Shown here: positions 34,900 to 43,766 of the stretch, piece after piece
How the letters are laid out: each line of letters starts with the position of its first letter
How positions within the stretch are numbered: position 1 is the first letter of the stretch
From: Clostridiales bacterium
GTDB lineage: Bacteria > Bacillota > Clostridia > Caldicoprobacterales > DTU083
Direction of reading: 5' to 3'
Length of the DNA: 64,000 nucleotides
Assembly: GCA_012842605.1 (NCBI GenBank)
Contig: DUSN01000026.1
Span: forward strand, 1 to 64,000
Translations under genes and position numbers: made by a program
Notes under the pieces: generated by a model
Told to the model about the DNA's origin: nothing
Database searches by the model: none
What the model saw: only the letters and a program-made list of their open reading frames with translations

Positions 34900-35896
34900 T
34901 CTCCCCACCCCGTGCTATAATTATTTCATTTGCCTCATCCAGCATTCTTATAATAGACACAATCTTCTGCTGAGCGGCTTCTGCTTCTACCAAACGAACC
35001 GGGCCCATAAATTCGATATCTTCCCTTAAGGTCTGCGCTGCCCGCTTTGACATGTTCCGGAATATTACATTTGATACATCTTCGGAAGAAATCTTGAGGG
35101 CCAGAGCGAGATCTCTGCTGTCTACTTCTCTCAGAACTCTTTGGATTGAAGCATTGTCCAGCGTGACAATATCTTCGAATACAAACATGCCTGCCCTTAC
35201 CTGTTCGGCTAAATCCGGCTCTTCCTTTTCCAGTTCCTCTATAATATTCTTTTCCGTAGCCCTGTCGACAGAGTTTAAAATATCAACCAGGGTGTTCACG
35301 CCTCCTATAGAAGCATAGTCGTTGTTTATTACCGAAGACAGCTTTTTCTCCAATACAGACTCAACCTGCCTGATTACTACAGGTGATGTTGTATTCATGG
35401 TAGCAATTCTGTATGCAACGTCTACCTGCAGTTCATCGGGAAGACCTGACAAAATGGTTGCTGCCTTATCAGGCTGCAGGTAGCAAAGAATCAAAGCAAT
35501 TGTTTGAGGGTGCTCTTTGGATATTGTGTTAAAAAGCTGCTGTGAATCCGCTTTTCTTGCAATTGCAAATGGTCTGCGCTGTTGAGTGATTTCAGATACA
35601 GTATCAATAATCTCCTTTGCCTTCTGGCTTCCCAGGGCCTTAGTAAGAAGGTTTTTCGCGTAATCCAGCCCTCCATGGTTGATGTAGTCATGGGCAAGGC
35701 TCATATCCAGAAACTCTTTCAAAATTTCATGTTTTTGTTGAGCTGTAATCTTTGTGGTATTTGCTATTTCATAGGTTACTTTTTCAATCATACTTTCGGG
35801 CAGCCTTTTCATTATGCCTGACGATATTTCTGACCCAAGAGCAATCATCAATATGGCTGCTTTTTGTACTCCACTTAATTTTTGTGCCTGTGCCAT
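34883..35896 (-). CDS. fliG: Flagellar motor switch protein FliG
   Basis: The 337-residue rotor protein has three armadillo-like domains: LSGVQKAAILMIALG at the front, HPQTIALILCYLQPDKAA in the middle (the EHPQ motif), and the C-terminal charged helix with VDSRDLALALK that meets MotA. It binds FliF and FliM. GAGGTGA lies before the ATG, 6 bp behind fliF. Confidence 0.97.
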   Translation of the reverse strand: MAQAQKLSGVQKAAILMIALGSEISSGIMKRLPESMIEKVTYEIANTTKITAQQKHEILKEFLDMSLAHDYINHGGLDYAKNLLTKALGSQKAKEIIDTVSEITQQRRPFAIARKADSQQLFNTISKEHPQTIALILCYLQPDKAATILSGLPDELQVDVAYRIATMNTTSPVVIRQVESVLEKKLSSVINNDYASIGGVNTLVDILNSVDRATEKNIIEELEKEEPDLAEQVRAGMFVFEDIVTLDNASIQRVLREVDSRDLALALKISSEDVSNVIFRNMSKRAAQTLREDIEFMGPVRLVEAEAAQQKIVSIIRMLDEANEIIIARGGENVIVP

Positions 35897-35902
35897 ATCA
35901 AA

Positions 35903-37510
35903 TCACCTCTCATCTTCCAGAATCCAGGCTCTTACCAAATCTGCCACATCATCAGGATTGTTTTGGGCAAATTCCTTTATGCTTCGTTCTTCTGTGCTTT
36001 CTTTTGTCTCAAAATTAATAACTGGTTCGCGCAGAAGCTCTTCTACGGATATGGGTTCATTTATTTCCGCATTTAACAGAGGTGTTTCTTTTTTCTTTTT
36101 CCCTGTGCCCCCACGAATCAACCTTATGATAACGGTAATACCGATGGCCAAAAGAATTCCTGCAACAGCATAGGCAATTATCCGCCTGAGTGCTGCCTCT
36201 CTGCTTGCTTTTAGAGCTGCTTCTTTCTCTAATCGCTCTCGTTCTTCAGCCAGTTGCCTTTCCAGTTCATCCTGCAGTGAAGTATCAAATGGAACCCCTT
36301 CTACATGTATCAAATCTCCCCGGTCGGCATTATAGCCAATGGCAGCCATTGCAATATTCTCTATGGCCCGTTTTTGTTCTGCATTCAAGCTGCCGTCATA
36401 TACGACAGAAGCTGAAATACGCTTCACTTCTCCGGGTGCTTTTCTGGTATACGTGGTTGTTTCCCCGATCTCATTGTTTGTTATGGATTCATAGGAGATT
36501 ACCCCGTTTTTCAGTATATCCTCAATGTTTTTGTCGAGATAATTCTGTGTATTATTGTCAATAGGACTGGTTCCTTCTCCTTCTTCCGAGCTGTTGCTCT
36601 GATTGATACGTATCTGCTGGCTTCGGATAACGCCCTCCGGGCTGTATGAAATAACCGTACTCTCTTCGGAATCAAAATCTAAATCCGCCTTTATTGCAAC
36701 AGCTACCTTACCGACTCCAAAAACCTGCTCCAGCATCCCTTCCAGGTCTTTTTTCAGGCTGTTTTCAAACTGTTTCTCCAGCTCCATCATATGATTGCTT
36801 CCACTAGTAGTATCAAAGGGGTCATCTTCCTCCAGAACCCCTTTACTAAGCAGGTTTGCCTGGGAATCCACTACACGGACATTTTCTTCCGGTAAATTTT
36901 CTACTGCACCGGATACAAGGGAAATAATTCCTCTGATTTGCTCTTTAGACAAACTTTGTTTCCCGTTATTCTTCAGAGTAAGTATGATAGATGCAGTAGC
37001 AGGACGCTGTTCTTTCATGAATATTGTGTCCCTGGACAAAGCCAGATGAACCCTGGCTTTTTCAACCTCTTCAAGGGATTCTATGGAGCGTTCCAATTCG
37101 CCCTGCAATGCTCTCTGGTATAATATCTGCCTGTCAGCGTCTGTCATAGCATATCCGGAGTCATCAAACAATTCAAAACCTTTGCCGCTGTTTGGCAAAG
37201 CCCCATCAATGGCCAAATCCAGACGGAGCCGGTCTACATCCTTTTTCGGCACCAGTATGGTTGTCCCATTATCTTCTAATTTGTAATCGGTAAACTTATT
37301 TCCATCCAACGCCGCTACAATCTTAGACGAATCCTGTATATCCAGTTTGGTAAAGATGGGAACATACTCTGTTTTGTTCATGCTCATTCCAAAAATAATT
37401 ATTGCTATAACAACAGAGCAAGCAAGCACAATTATGCTTATTTTTTTGTTCATGCTAAGATTGCCCCAGCCGGCTGTAATTTTTGTCCAAATATCTGGTT
37501 TGTCCGCCAC
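35903..37510 (-). CDS. fliF: Flagellar MS-ring protein FliF
   Basis: The 535-residue protein has a membrane helix near the start (about 23-43) and one near residues 440-460, with ring-building domains between (YVPIFTKLDIQDSSKIVAAL; ERSIESLEEVEKARVHLALS). The C-terminal tail with NPDDVADLVRAWI binds FliG. The GTG start follows TAGGAG. Confidence 0.96.
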   Translation of the reverse strand: MADKPDIWTKITAGWGNLSMNKKISIIVLACSVVIAIIIFGMSMNKTEYVPIFTKLDIQDSSKIVAALDGNKFTDYKLEDNGTTILVPKKDVDRLRLDLAIDGALPNSGKGFELFDDSGYAMTDADRQILYQRALQGELERSIESLEEVEKARVHLALSRDTIFMKEQRPATASIILTLKNNGKQSLSKEQIRGIISLVSGAVENLPEENVRVVDSQANLLSKGVLEEDDPFDTTSGSNHMMELEKQFENSLKKDLEGMLEQVFGVGKVAVAIKADLDFDSEESTVISYSPEGVIRSQQIRINQSNSSEEGEGTSPIDNNTQNYLDKNIEDILKNGVISYESITNNEIGETTTYTRKAPGEVKRISASVVYDGSLNAEQKRAIENIAMAAIGYNADRGDLIHVEGVPFDTSLQDELERQLAEERERLEKEAALKASREAALRRIIAYAVAGILLAIGITVIIRLIRGGTGKKKKETPLLNAEINEPISVEELLREPVINFETKESTEERSIKEFAQNNPDDVADLVRAWILEDER

Positions 37511-37555
37511 TGTTAAACTCCTAACCCCTACTCAATTTGCTTTTAGTAAAACAGG

Positions 37556-37855
37556 TTACAGCTGCATCCTGTTAATTTCCTGATAAGATTCCACTAGTTT
37601 ATTCCTGACCTGCACTGCCATTTCCAATGCCAGTCTGGCTTCTTCCGCTGCCAGCAAGACAGAGTGAATGTCCTCGGCTTCACCCTTAATCAATTGCTGG
37701 CTTGCTTCGTCCGCCTTAATCAGCAGCTCATTAACCTTATTAAGTTCATTTTTTAACATAGTACCGAAATCAGCTTTAGAATTTCTGTTGACATTAACTT
37801 GTGAATATTCTTGAATACGAGCTGAATAAGCCTGAACTGCAGGATTTATTTTCAT
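37556..37855 (-). CDS. fliE: Flagellar hook-basal body protein FliE
   Basis: The 99-residue protein has FliE traits: KADFGTMLKNELNKVNELLIKADEASQQLIKGEAEDIHSVLLAAEEARLAL, and a final VQVRNKLVESYQEINRMQL. It links MS ring and rod. GGGGGAT precedes the ATG. Confidence 0.95.
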   Translation of the reverse strand: MKINPAVQAYSARIQEYSQVNVNRNSKADFGTMLKNELNKVNELLIKADEASQQLIKGEAEDIHSVLLAAEEARLALEMAVQVRNKLVESYQEINRMQL

Positions 37856-37865
37856 AAGATCCCCC

Positions 37866-38300
37866 TTATCTTCTGCCGATCTCCAAAGCCTTCATCATCA
37901 TGCCCTTTGTTGCATTTAATACTGTAACATTGGCCTCATATGCCCTGGTTGCGGCAATCAAGTCTACCATTTCATTGAGTATATTCACATTTGGCATCAT
38001 TACATATCCATCTTCATTGGCATCGGGATGGCCTGGGTCATACACGCTTTGCAGAGGGCTGTCATCTTCTATAATACCAACAGCTTTGACCCCCTTGCTT
38101 GACTTTTCTATCATGCCGGTTTGCTTGTTTAATTCGGTTTCGAGATTTTCCTGAAAAACTGCTATTCTTCTCCTGTATGGCCCGCCTTCCTCAGTACGCG
38201 TGGTGTTGACATTGGCAATATTGGAAGCTATGATATCCATTCGCAGGCGTTCAGCAGTTAACCCGCTGGCACTGATTCTCATGGTATCAAATGCCTTCAC
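37866..38300 (-). CDS. flgC: Flagellar rod protein FlgC
   Basis: The 144-residue rod protein has [25 protein letters not shown] at the front and [25 protein letters not shown] at the end. The frame opens at a TTG (38306), which touches GGAGGGG; the GTG at 38300 lies 6 nt behind it and is preferred. Confidence 0.95.
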   Translation of the reverse strand: MKAFDTMRISASGLTAERLRMDIIASNIANVNTTRTEEGGPYRRRIAVFQENLETELNKQTGMIEKSSKGVKAVGIIEDDSPLQSVYDPGHPDANEDGYVMMPNVNILNEMVDLIAATRAYEANVTVLNATKGMMMKALEIGRR

Positions 38301-38302
38301 TA

Positions 38303-38713
38303 TCAACCCCTCCCTTCAGTTATAACATGCCTTAAAATTCCTATTTTTTGGTTGATTTGCTGTATAAGGGTGTTGTATAACAGCTGATTTGCGGCCAGGT
38401 TAGCCATTTCCACATCAATATCAACGTTGTTTCCATCATTTCTCATGGCAGGAGAACGGTCTTTTACCAGCCTTGGCTCCACCCCGTCAGCTCCATTCCG
38501 TAATCCGATATGATATTTGTGAGTAGCTTTCAGTTGCACATCGAAATCAGACATTGCTTTTTTTAGTTCCTGTTCGAAAATAACCCTGTCTGCCTGATAG
38601 TTTGGTGTATTGATATTAGCAATATTGTTGGAAATAGCCTGCTGTCTTAATGTGGATGCATCAAGCGCTTTTTTCAGCAACCTATAGGTATTATCCACAT
38701 CTATTCTGAGCAC
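38303..38713 (-). CDS. flgB: Flagellar rod protein FlgB
   Basis: The 136-residue rod protein has [23 protein letters not shown] at the front and [26 protein letters not shown] at the end. It is the first gene of the main fla operon. GGGGGG lies 7 nt before a GTG at 38713; the TTG at 38728 is inside the ribosome binding site. Confidence 0.95.
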   Translation of the reverse strand: MLRIDVDNTYRLLKKALDASTLRQQAISNNIANINTPNYQADRVIFEQELKKAMSDFDVQLKATHKYHIGLRNGADGVEPRLVKDRSPAMRNDGNNVDIDVEMANLAANQLLYNTLIQQINQKIGILRHVITEGRG

Positions 38714-38767
38714 GGTATATCCCCCCAAAATCCTTTGTTTAAGCTGTTTTCTCTTGAAAATAGTCTA

Positions 38768-38774
38768 TTCGACA
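38768..38774 (-). promoter_or_regulatory. Possible Spo0A box before the main flagellar operon
   Basis: TGTCGAA on the minus strand matches the core of the Spo0A box and lies about 55 bp before the flgB start. The motif is only 7 bp, so chance is a real option. I found no convincing -10/-35 pair in this gap. Confidence 0.3.
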
Positions 38775-38800
38775 TGATTGGTACATTTTCCTTCTTTTTC

Positions 38801-38840
38801 TATAAAATAATAAGAAATTCAGTATATGTCTGAATTTCTT
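38801..38840 (-). terminator. Intrinsic terminator of the flaG-fliD-fliS operon
   Basis: A perfect 11-bp stem (AAGAAATTCAG / CTGAATTTCTT) with a 7-nt loop is followed on the minus strand by ATTATTTTATA. It starts about 30 bp behind the fliS stop. Confidence 0.85.
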
Positions 38841-38870
38841 GTCGTAAAATGTATATCCAGATTAATGCAT

Positions 38871-39236
38871 TTATATAATTTTTGCCCAGGTGTCTCTTAA
38901 ATCTTCCAGCATGGAATACACCATTTTTACCTTACTAAGGTCCTTACGGATATTTGCATCTATCAACTCACGGTTCATATAGTCATACAGGCTGTATAAC
39001 CTTTTTGAGATCTCACCTGCATCGAAGTTAAGAGTAGCCATTAATTCCTGCAAAACATCCTGTGTTTTTACAAGATATTTATTTGTATTTTCAATATTCT
39101 TCTCTTCCATGGCCTTCATAGCAAACCTTAAAAACTTCAATGCACCATCATATACCATGAGAAGCAGTTTGCCCGGTGATGATGTATTGACCTGATTGTT
39201 CTGATAGACATTATATGCATTTAAATTCTGGTACAC
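38871..39236 (-). CDS. fliS: Flagellin chaperone FliS
   Basis: The 121-residue all-helical protein has the family stretches NVYQNNQVNTSSPGKLLLMVYDGALKFL and LYDYMNRELIDANIRKD. It binds the C-terminus of flagellin and, with FliW, buffers free flagellin. The GTG start follows AAAGGGG. Confidence 0.96.
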   Translation of the reverse strand: MYQNLNAYNVYQNNQVNTSSPGKLLLMVYDGALKFLRFAMKAMEEKNIENTNKYLVKTQDVLQELMATLNFDAGEISKRLYSLYDYMNRELIDANIRKDLSKVKMVYSMLEDLRDTWAKII

Positions 39237-39288
39237 TGTTTCGCCCCTTTCATTTTAGCGCAGCATAGTTGCATTAACGTTTTTTCCC

Positions 39289-39762
39289 TTATTTCACTTT
39301 GTTTATCAGTATGGATTGACCTGATTCATTGCCGCTGTATGCCTGCAATGCCTTTTTATTGGCATGAAGACCTTTAATGGCATCTTTGTAATTATTAAGC
39401 AGGGCCTCGGCATTCTTGCGGTTTACCTTCTCAATATCATATGCCTGGCTGTATATCTGCATTGCTTTTTTTCTCCCATCCATAACGGCTGCTGCCTGCG
39501 GGTATTTCCCTGTATCAATCTCCTCCAGACTATGAATGGAAAGGTACTGAAGCAATTCTTTTTCTTTTTCTTTATAAGCTGCATGGATCATGCTTAACTG
39601 GTCCATTTTTTCCTGCCTGGCATCAACTGCTATGTTTAAGGAGTCGACATCCTGTCTTTCAATGCATTCCTTCATATCAGCGGTAATACTTAATATGCAC
39701 TCGGCACCATGTAAACCTTGGGAGGTTAGTTGAATCATATCATTTAACAGCTTGTCCAGCAT
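39289..39762 (-). CDS. FlgN/FliT-like flagellar chaperone
   Basis: The 157-residue all-helical protein lies between fliD and fliS, where fliT stands in other bacteria. It has long charged helices (about 5-130) of the FlgN kind, with KMDQLSMIHAAYKEKEKELL and NRKNAEALLNNYKDAIKGL. It may be the chaperone of the FliD cap. A second such protein, at 46874-47314, stands before flgK and is the likely FlgN. Exact family is unsure. Confidence 0.7.
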   Translation of the reverse strand: MLDKLLNDMIQLTSQGLHGAECILSITADMKECIERQDVDSLNIAVDARQEKMDQLSMIHAAYKEKEKELLQYLSIHSLEEIDTGKYPQAAAVMDGRKKAMQIYSQAYDIEKVNRKNAEALLNNYKDAIKGLHANKKALQAYSGNESGQSILINKVK

Positions 39763-39794
39763 TTGCCTCTTCCTTCTTCATATTTGCTTTATCT

Positions 39795-41555
39795 TCACCG
39801 CATATTGCTAAACTGCTGATACAGCCAGCTGCTTTGCGCGTACATTTTGTTTAGTGCAGTTTCCATAGCCGTAAACCTTTTCCAGTATTGCTCTTCCTTT
39901 GATGCCAGACGTCTTTCCAGTTCCAGAATTCTCTTCGAGTAATCATTAATGGATTTATCCAGCATGCTGATGCTGCTGTGCTTTGTAACAAAGTCGATCA
40001 ACATGGTAGAGTTAACATTTCGGAATAATTGTGCATCTTTTCCCGGACCGGCCTTTACTATGATCTCTTTCATTCCGGCTATAAGGTCTCCGTAAATTCT
40101 GCCTATCAGACCTGTGTTACGGCGTTTTTCCTTTTCATCAGTAATCCCACTGTCCGGCTGCTTGAACAGCAGTTCTATCACACCATTCACATCGTCTCGC
40201 AAAGCATCTCTTAATTTCGTTTCGTCAATTTTCAGCTTGCCGCCCCTGGAGCCGCTTACATAACTCTCTGTTTCAATACCTATTTCAGTCAGGTGTTGAA
40301 AAGTTCCCAGCGTTCCCTCTACGCTTTCATACAACCCAATTCTAAGGTTCTGCAAGATACTGCCGATAACCTGATCATTGCGCAAAAGTCCGCTTTTAGC
40401 CTTTTCTTCCCAAAGCTCGACTTCTTTTTCTTTCATTGCTTCCTTTTGCTCCTTTGTTAAAGGAGCATAACTGCGATATCGAGTCTCACCGAGTATATCA
40501 TCCAATTTGTCAATCAACTCATTGTATTGATCAACAAACTCTTTTATCTTTTCAATTATTGCATTTTCATCTGCTTCAATCTTGACAACAGTATCACCTG
40601 TCTTTTTCAGGCTGAAATCGATGTTGTTGATGGTAAACTGATTTGAGGATTGGCGGATTCCCTTTGCCATCCCAAAGTCAATTATGGCATCCTGGCCCGA
40701 GTATTCATAATCCAATTCTACGTTTGCAGGGGTCCCGCTGTTATCATACTGAAGCTTCAGTTTGCCGATAAAACTGTCCCCTGATAAGCTGCCGCTGCCA
40801 TCATATAATTTGCTGTTATCACTTAAGAGAATTGTGCTTTTCTCTCCAGTCCCGTTTGTTTGCAGAAAGAAACGATCGATAGACTCATCGTAAAAGGCTG
40901 TGACTCCTATATCAGCATTGTTTATATGATTAGCGATATCCTTTAGACCAAAATTGGAGATATTTTTCCCATTCAGTGTAATTTCGTTTTCTTCCCAGCC
41001 CTCACCTTTTCTGCTCAAGGTTTTAATGCTTACCTTGCTGCTGCTGATATAAACCTGGATTCTTTGCTCATCTGCCTTGCCGGCATTGGTAGTAATGGTA
41101 AAATCAATAATGTCATCACTGGTTAAGCTAAATTGTGATCTTATATTACTCTTATCAGCACCCTCTGCAGATATTTTCTCACTGCTGGCAGAGGACCAAT
41201 TGGAAGCCAGTTGGTGTACCTTGATACTGTAAGTGCCAATTACGGCATTGGCACGTGCGGAAACATCAGAAATGGTCTGATCGGCTGCAACTGCAGTCTT
41301 AATCCACTTCAGGCTGCTTACAGATTTATTTATAATAGTGCCGGATGAAATATCAGTTAAACCAAAGAATTTTCTTGTATTAAGTACGAAGTCTGCAAGC
41401 ATTTTATTGACTTCGTTATATCTGTCCCTTGTCCATTCCAATATGATTTTATTCTGCTCCACCTCGTCAACCCGGGTGCGTTCTACCTTCATTAAATCGC
41501 TGACAATACTGTCAATATCCAGTCCGGATGCTAGACCACCAATTCTGATAGGCAT
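39795..41555 (-). CDS. fliD: Flagellar filament cap protein FliD
   Basis: The 586-residue protein begins MPIRIGGLASGLDIDSIVSDLM, the FliD N-terminus, and ends with a helix of heptads (NKMYAQSSWLYQQF). The middle is a variable beta-rich domain. It caps the filament and folds new flagellin in place. GGAGG lies 8 nt before the ATG at 41555; the upstream ATG at 41573 is inside the leader. Confidence 0.95.
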   Translation of the reverse strand: MPIRIGGLASGLDIDSIVSDLMKVERTRVDEVEQNKIILEWTRDRYNEVNKMLADFVLNTRKFFGLTDISSGTIINKSVSSLKWIKTAVAADQTISDVSARANAVIGTYSIKVHQLASNWSSASSEKISAEGADKSNIRSQFSLTSDDIIDFTITTNAGKADEQRIQVYISSSKVSIKTLSRKGEGWEENEITLNGKNISNFGLKDIANHINNADIGVTAFYDESIDRFFLQTNGTGEKSTILLSDNSKLYDGSGSLSGDSFIGKLKLQYDNSGTPANVELDYEYSGQDAIIDFGMAKGIRQSSNQFTINNIDFSLKKTGDTVVKIEADENAIIEKIKEFVDQYNELIDKLDDILGETRYRSYAPLTKEQKEAMKEKEVELWEEKAKSGLLRNDQVIGSILQNLRIGLYESVEGTLGTFQHLTEIGIETESYVSGSRGGKLKIDETKLRDALRDDVNGVIELLFKQPDSGITDEKEKRRNTGLIGRIYGDLIAGMKEIIVKAGPGKDAQLFRNVNSTMLIDFVTKHSSISMLDKSINDYSKRILELERRLASKEEQYWKRFTAMETALNKMYAQSSWLYQQFSNMR

Positions 41556-41580
41556 AACCTGTTCCTCCCCCATTGCCTGT

Positions 41581-41919
41581 CTAAGCTCTTTTATCCACCA
41601 GCAGACCTGCTCTTTCCAGCATATTTGCTATCATATCTTTTATCTTTTCAGGTGGAATTTCCCTGATCACTTCATTTGTACTGGTATCCAGTATCTTAAT
41701 CATTATATCTCCGGTTTTCTCGTGAATAGAAAACTCAATTTTTCTATTAAAACTACTCAGAATATGGTTCGTTGTTTCAATTGCATTAACCAGTTCTTTT
41801 TCTCCGATATAAAATACATCATTATTATCATCCATCGGTAGTTCCGGCCTGATGGCAGTAATAAGACCTTGTGCGATTTTCGCATCCTGCTGAATCATAC
41901 CGATTCCATCAATCCTCAT
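41581..41919 (-). CDS. flaG: FlaG family protein
   Basis: The 112-residue protein has the FlaG core: FNRKIEFSIHEKTGDIMIKILDTSTNEVIREIPPEKIKDMIANM. FlaG affects filament length. AAGGAG lies 9 nt before the ATG at 41919; the upstream ATG at 41949 is close to the start of the transcript. First gene behind a SigD promoter. Confidence 0.93.
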   Translation of the reverse strand: MRIDGIGMIQQDAKIAQGLITAIRPELPMDDNNDVFYIGEKELVNAIETTNHILSSFNRKIEFSIHEKTGDIMIKILDTSTNEVIREIPPEKIKDMIANMLERAGLLVDKRA

Positions 41920-41952
41920 GGAAACCGCTCCTTTTTTAGTTCCTTCCATATT

Positions 41953-41980
41953 ATATCGGCTGGGTTTGCTAAATACTTTA
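41953..41980 (-). promoter_or_regulatory. SigD promoter of flaG-fliD-fliS
   Basis: The minus strand reads TAAA (41980-41977), a 16-bp spacer, then GCCGATAT (41960-41953), close to the consensus TAAA-N15-GCCGATAA. Transcription would start near 41945, 25 bp before the flaG start. Confidence 0.85.
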
Positions 41981-42167
41981 ATACAAATATCAACTAATTT
42001 TTACTTTATTTTTGCTCACCATTGCTATACATCCGGTGAAGTGTCTCAATTGTCATTTCCCAAACTCTATAATCCTGCCGGGTAATTAGCCTGCCCTTAC
42101 TAAGGTGACATGTGAGGGCGGTAAGGATCTGCAACCGGAAATAATTTGTCTTCCTGCTCCTGAATTA

Positions 42168-42203
42168 TAAAAGAGCCAGGGGAAGAATTCCCCTGACCCT
42201 CTG
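42168..42203 (-). terminator. Intrinsic terminator of the flagellin gene
   Basis: The stem CAGGGGAA / TTCCCCTG has a 3-nt loop, is extended by further G-C pairs, and ends in CTTTTAT on the minus strand. It lies about 35 bp behind the stop. Confidence 0.85.
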
Positions 42204-42236
42204 CAATTGTGGATGTATTCAGTATCAGGATTCCAA

Positions 42237-43370
42237 TTATCTTAATAACTGGAGTATTCCCTGCGGAGCCTGGTTTGCCTGCGCAAGCATTGCCTGAGCT
42301 GCCTGCTGCAGGATGTTGTTCTTTGTGAACTCCATCATTTCTTTGGCCATGTCTACATCTCTGATTCTGCTTTCTGCTGCCTGTAAGTTTTCTGCAGATG
42401 TATCCAGGTTCCTGATTGTATGCTCCAACCTATTCTGGATAGCACCAAGCATGGATCTTTCTTGTGAAACTCTCTTAATGGCATTATTAATTATTTCTAT
42501 AGCATTATTTGCATCACCCTGCGAAGAAACATTAATGCCATTACCTTCTACTGTAAATTTTGATCCTACATCTAAGGAAGCATTGGCGGTATGACCTATT
42601 AGTTCAACATTAGTATCGTTGACATCAACCCAAGCATTTATTTCGTCTATGCCATCATTATCATCACCGTCTACTCCAAGTGCAACAATGTTTCCATTAG
42701 CATCCTGCAATGCATAGCTATAAGTGCCTCCATATACTGCATGGCTGCTTACGTCAACCACTGTATAAGTTCCTGCTGCCAGTCCCGGGTCAGTGGCTAC
42801 GCCTGCTAATGTTATACTGCTGCCGTCAGATGCTACAGCGGATACAGCACCAGGAGTTCCTGCGACACCAAGTTCAAAAGCACTCATATTAGCAATTGAA
42901 AGAGTAATGTTCTGATCTTTATTTGCACCAATCTGCAATGTCTTGTCCTGATAGCTTCCATTTAAGACTTTCTCGTTATTAAATTCCGTGTCAGTAGAAA
43001 TTCTGGTTATTTCTGTTGCCAGCTGGTCTATCTCTTTTTGGATTGCTTCACGATCAACATCTTGATTTGTATCATTAGCTGACTGTACTGCCAATTCTCT
43101 CATTCTTTGCAGAATTGCATGAGTTTCCTGGAGTGCTCCTTCAGCTGTCTGGATTAAGGATATACCGTCCTGAGCGTTTCTGGAAGCTTGATTAAGCCCT
43201 CTTATTTGCCCTCTCATTTTTTCCGATATGGAAAGACCTGCTGCATCGTCTCCTGCTCTGTTGATTCTTAGACCTGAAGATAATTTTTCCATTGATTTAG
43301 CAGCTGCACTGTTGCCTATACCCAACTGGCGGTGGGTATTCATAGCCATTAAATTGTTGTTAATTCTCAT
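42237..43370 (-). CDS. hag: Flagellin
   Basis: The 377-residue filament protein has conserved D0/D1 ends: MRINNNLMAMNTHRQ with EKLSSGLRINRAGDDAAGL at the front, and IRDVDMAKEMMEFTKNNILQQAAQAMLAQANQ at the end. Residues of about 165-285 form a variable insert rich in Ala, Gly, Asp and Thr. It is the only flagellin gene in the window. It has its own SigD promoter, a leader of about 80 nt with likely CsrA sites, and a terminator. AAGGAGG lies 7 nt before the ATG. Confidence 0.97.
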   Translation of the reverse strand: MRINNNLMAMNTHRQLGIGNSAAAKSMEKLSSGLRINRAGDDAAGLSISEKMRGQIRGLNQASRNAQDGISLIQTAEGALQETHAILQRMRELAVQSANDTNQDVDREAIQKEIDQLATEITRISTDTEFNNEKVLNGSYQDKTLQIGANKDQNITLSIANMSAFELGVAGTPGAVSAVASDGSSITLAGVATDPGLAAGTYTVVDVSSHAVYGGTYSYALQDANGNIVALGVDGDDNDGIDEINAWVDVNDTNVELIGHTANASLDVGSKFTVEGNGINVSSQGDANNAIEIINNAIKRVSQERSMLGAIQNRLEHTIRNLDTSAENLQAAESRIRDVDMAKEMMEFTKNNILQQAAQAMLAQANQAPQGILQLLR

Positions 43371-43376
43371 TTTTCT

Positions 43377-43385
43377 TCCTCCTTG
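43377..43385 (-). promoter_or_regulatory. Candidate CsrA site 2, over the flagellin ribosome binding site
   Basis: CAAGGAGGA on the minus strand is both the Shine-Dalgarno sequence and a GGA-type CsrA site. Binding here would block ribosomes, as known for BS2 of the Bacillus subtilis hag leader. Confidence 0.6.
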
Positions 43386-43397
43386 AATTTTTAATTT

Positions 43398-43409
43398 GGC
43401 ATCCTTGCC
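43398..43409 (-). promoter_or_regulatory. Candidate CsrA site 1 in a hairpin loop
   Basis: GGCAAGGATGCC folds as GGCA-AGGA-TGCC, so the GGA is in the loop of a 4-bp stem. It holds CAAGGATG, which matches the CsrA consensus core (ACARGGAUGU). It lies 19 nt from site 2. Confidence 0.7.
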
Positions 43410-43418
43410 TTTTATCAG

Positions 43419-43441
43419 AAAACCGGCGGCCGCCGCGTTTT
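43419..43441 (-). other. GC-rich stem in the flagellin leader
   Basis: The palindrome CGGCGGCCGCCG (43424-43435) is flanked by AAAAC and GTTTT, with one bulged base. It is close to the 5' end of the transcript. It may protect the mRNA, or act as a weak attenuator since GTTTTC follows on the minus strand. Confidence 0.6.
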
Positions 43442-43458
43442 TCCTTTTACATTAATCT

Positions 43459-43485
43459 ATATCGGTTTAATGTTAAATTAGTTTA
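43459..43485 (-). promoter_or_regulatory. SigD promoter of the flagellin gene
   Basis: The minus strand reads TAAA (43485-43482), a 15-bp spacer, then ACCGATAT (43466-43459). The start of transcription would be near 43451. Confidence 0.85.
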
Positions 43486-43538
43486 GACTTTTTTGTTTGA
43501 AAAATAAAAAATATTAAATCATATCTAACATTTTCATA

Positions 43539-43763
43539 CTACGGATTTTTTTGAAGCAAAAAAGACAAAGCATCCTTATCAGCCTTCAATGCTTCCTGGT
43601 TTTCCTGCTTGATCGCTTCAAATATTTCCTTCCTATATACCTTTTTTTCTTTGGGCGCTGCAATGCCCAGTTTCACCTTGCCATCTTCTACACCCAATAC
43701 TATAATCTCAATATTTCCGTCGATGACAATGCCTTCCTTTGCCTTCCTCGTAACTACCAGCAT
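43539..43763 (-). CDS. csrA: Translational regulator CsrA
   Basis: The 74-residue protein begins MLVVTRKAKEGIVIDGNIEI, with VKLGIAAPKEKKVYRKEIFEAI, the RNA-binding core including the conserved Arg of strand 5. It represses translation of flagellin mRNA and is itself held by FliW. It lies 3 bp behind fliW, and flagellin is the next gene, as in Bacillus. Confidence 0.96.
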   Translation of the reverse strand: MLVVTRKAKEGIVIDGNIEIIVLGVEDGKVKLGIAAPKEKKVYRKEIFEAIKQENQEALKADKDALSFLLQKNP

Positions 43764-43766
43764 AGC

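Larger units (their letters stand above)
41920..42236. other. Intergenic region between flaG and flagellin genes, 317 bp
   Basis: No gene is seen. It holds the SigD promoter of flaG (41953-41980) and the terminator of the flagellin gene (42168-42203). Between them, 42080-42150 contains GC-rich partial inverted repeats (for example GCCCT / AGGGC on the minus strand at about 42103-42127) with no known RNA family that I can match. Confidence 0.55.

Noticed and set aside
42040-42165. Possible c-di-GMP riboswitch before flaG
   Set aside because: The conserved blocks of the GEMM class are absent, and the flaG promoter lies downstream of it, so the RNA would not be part of the flaG transcript.
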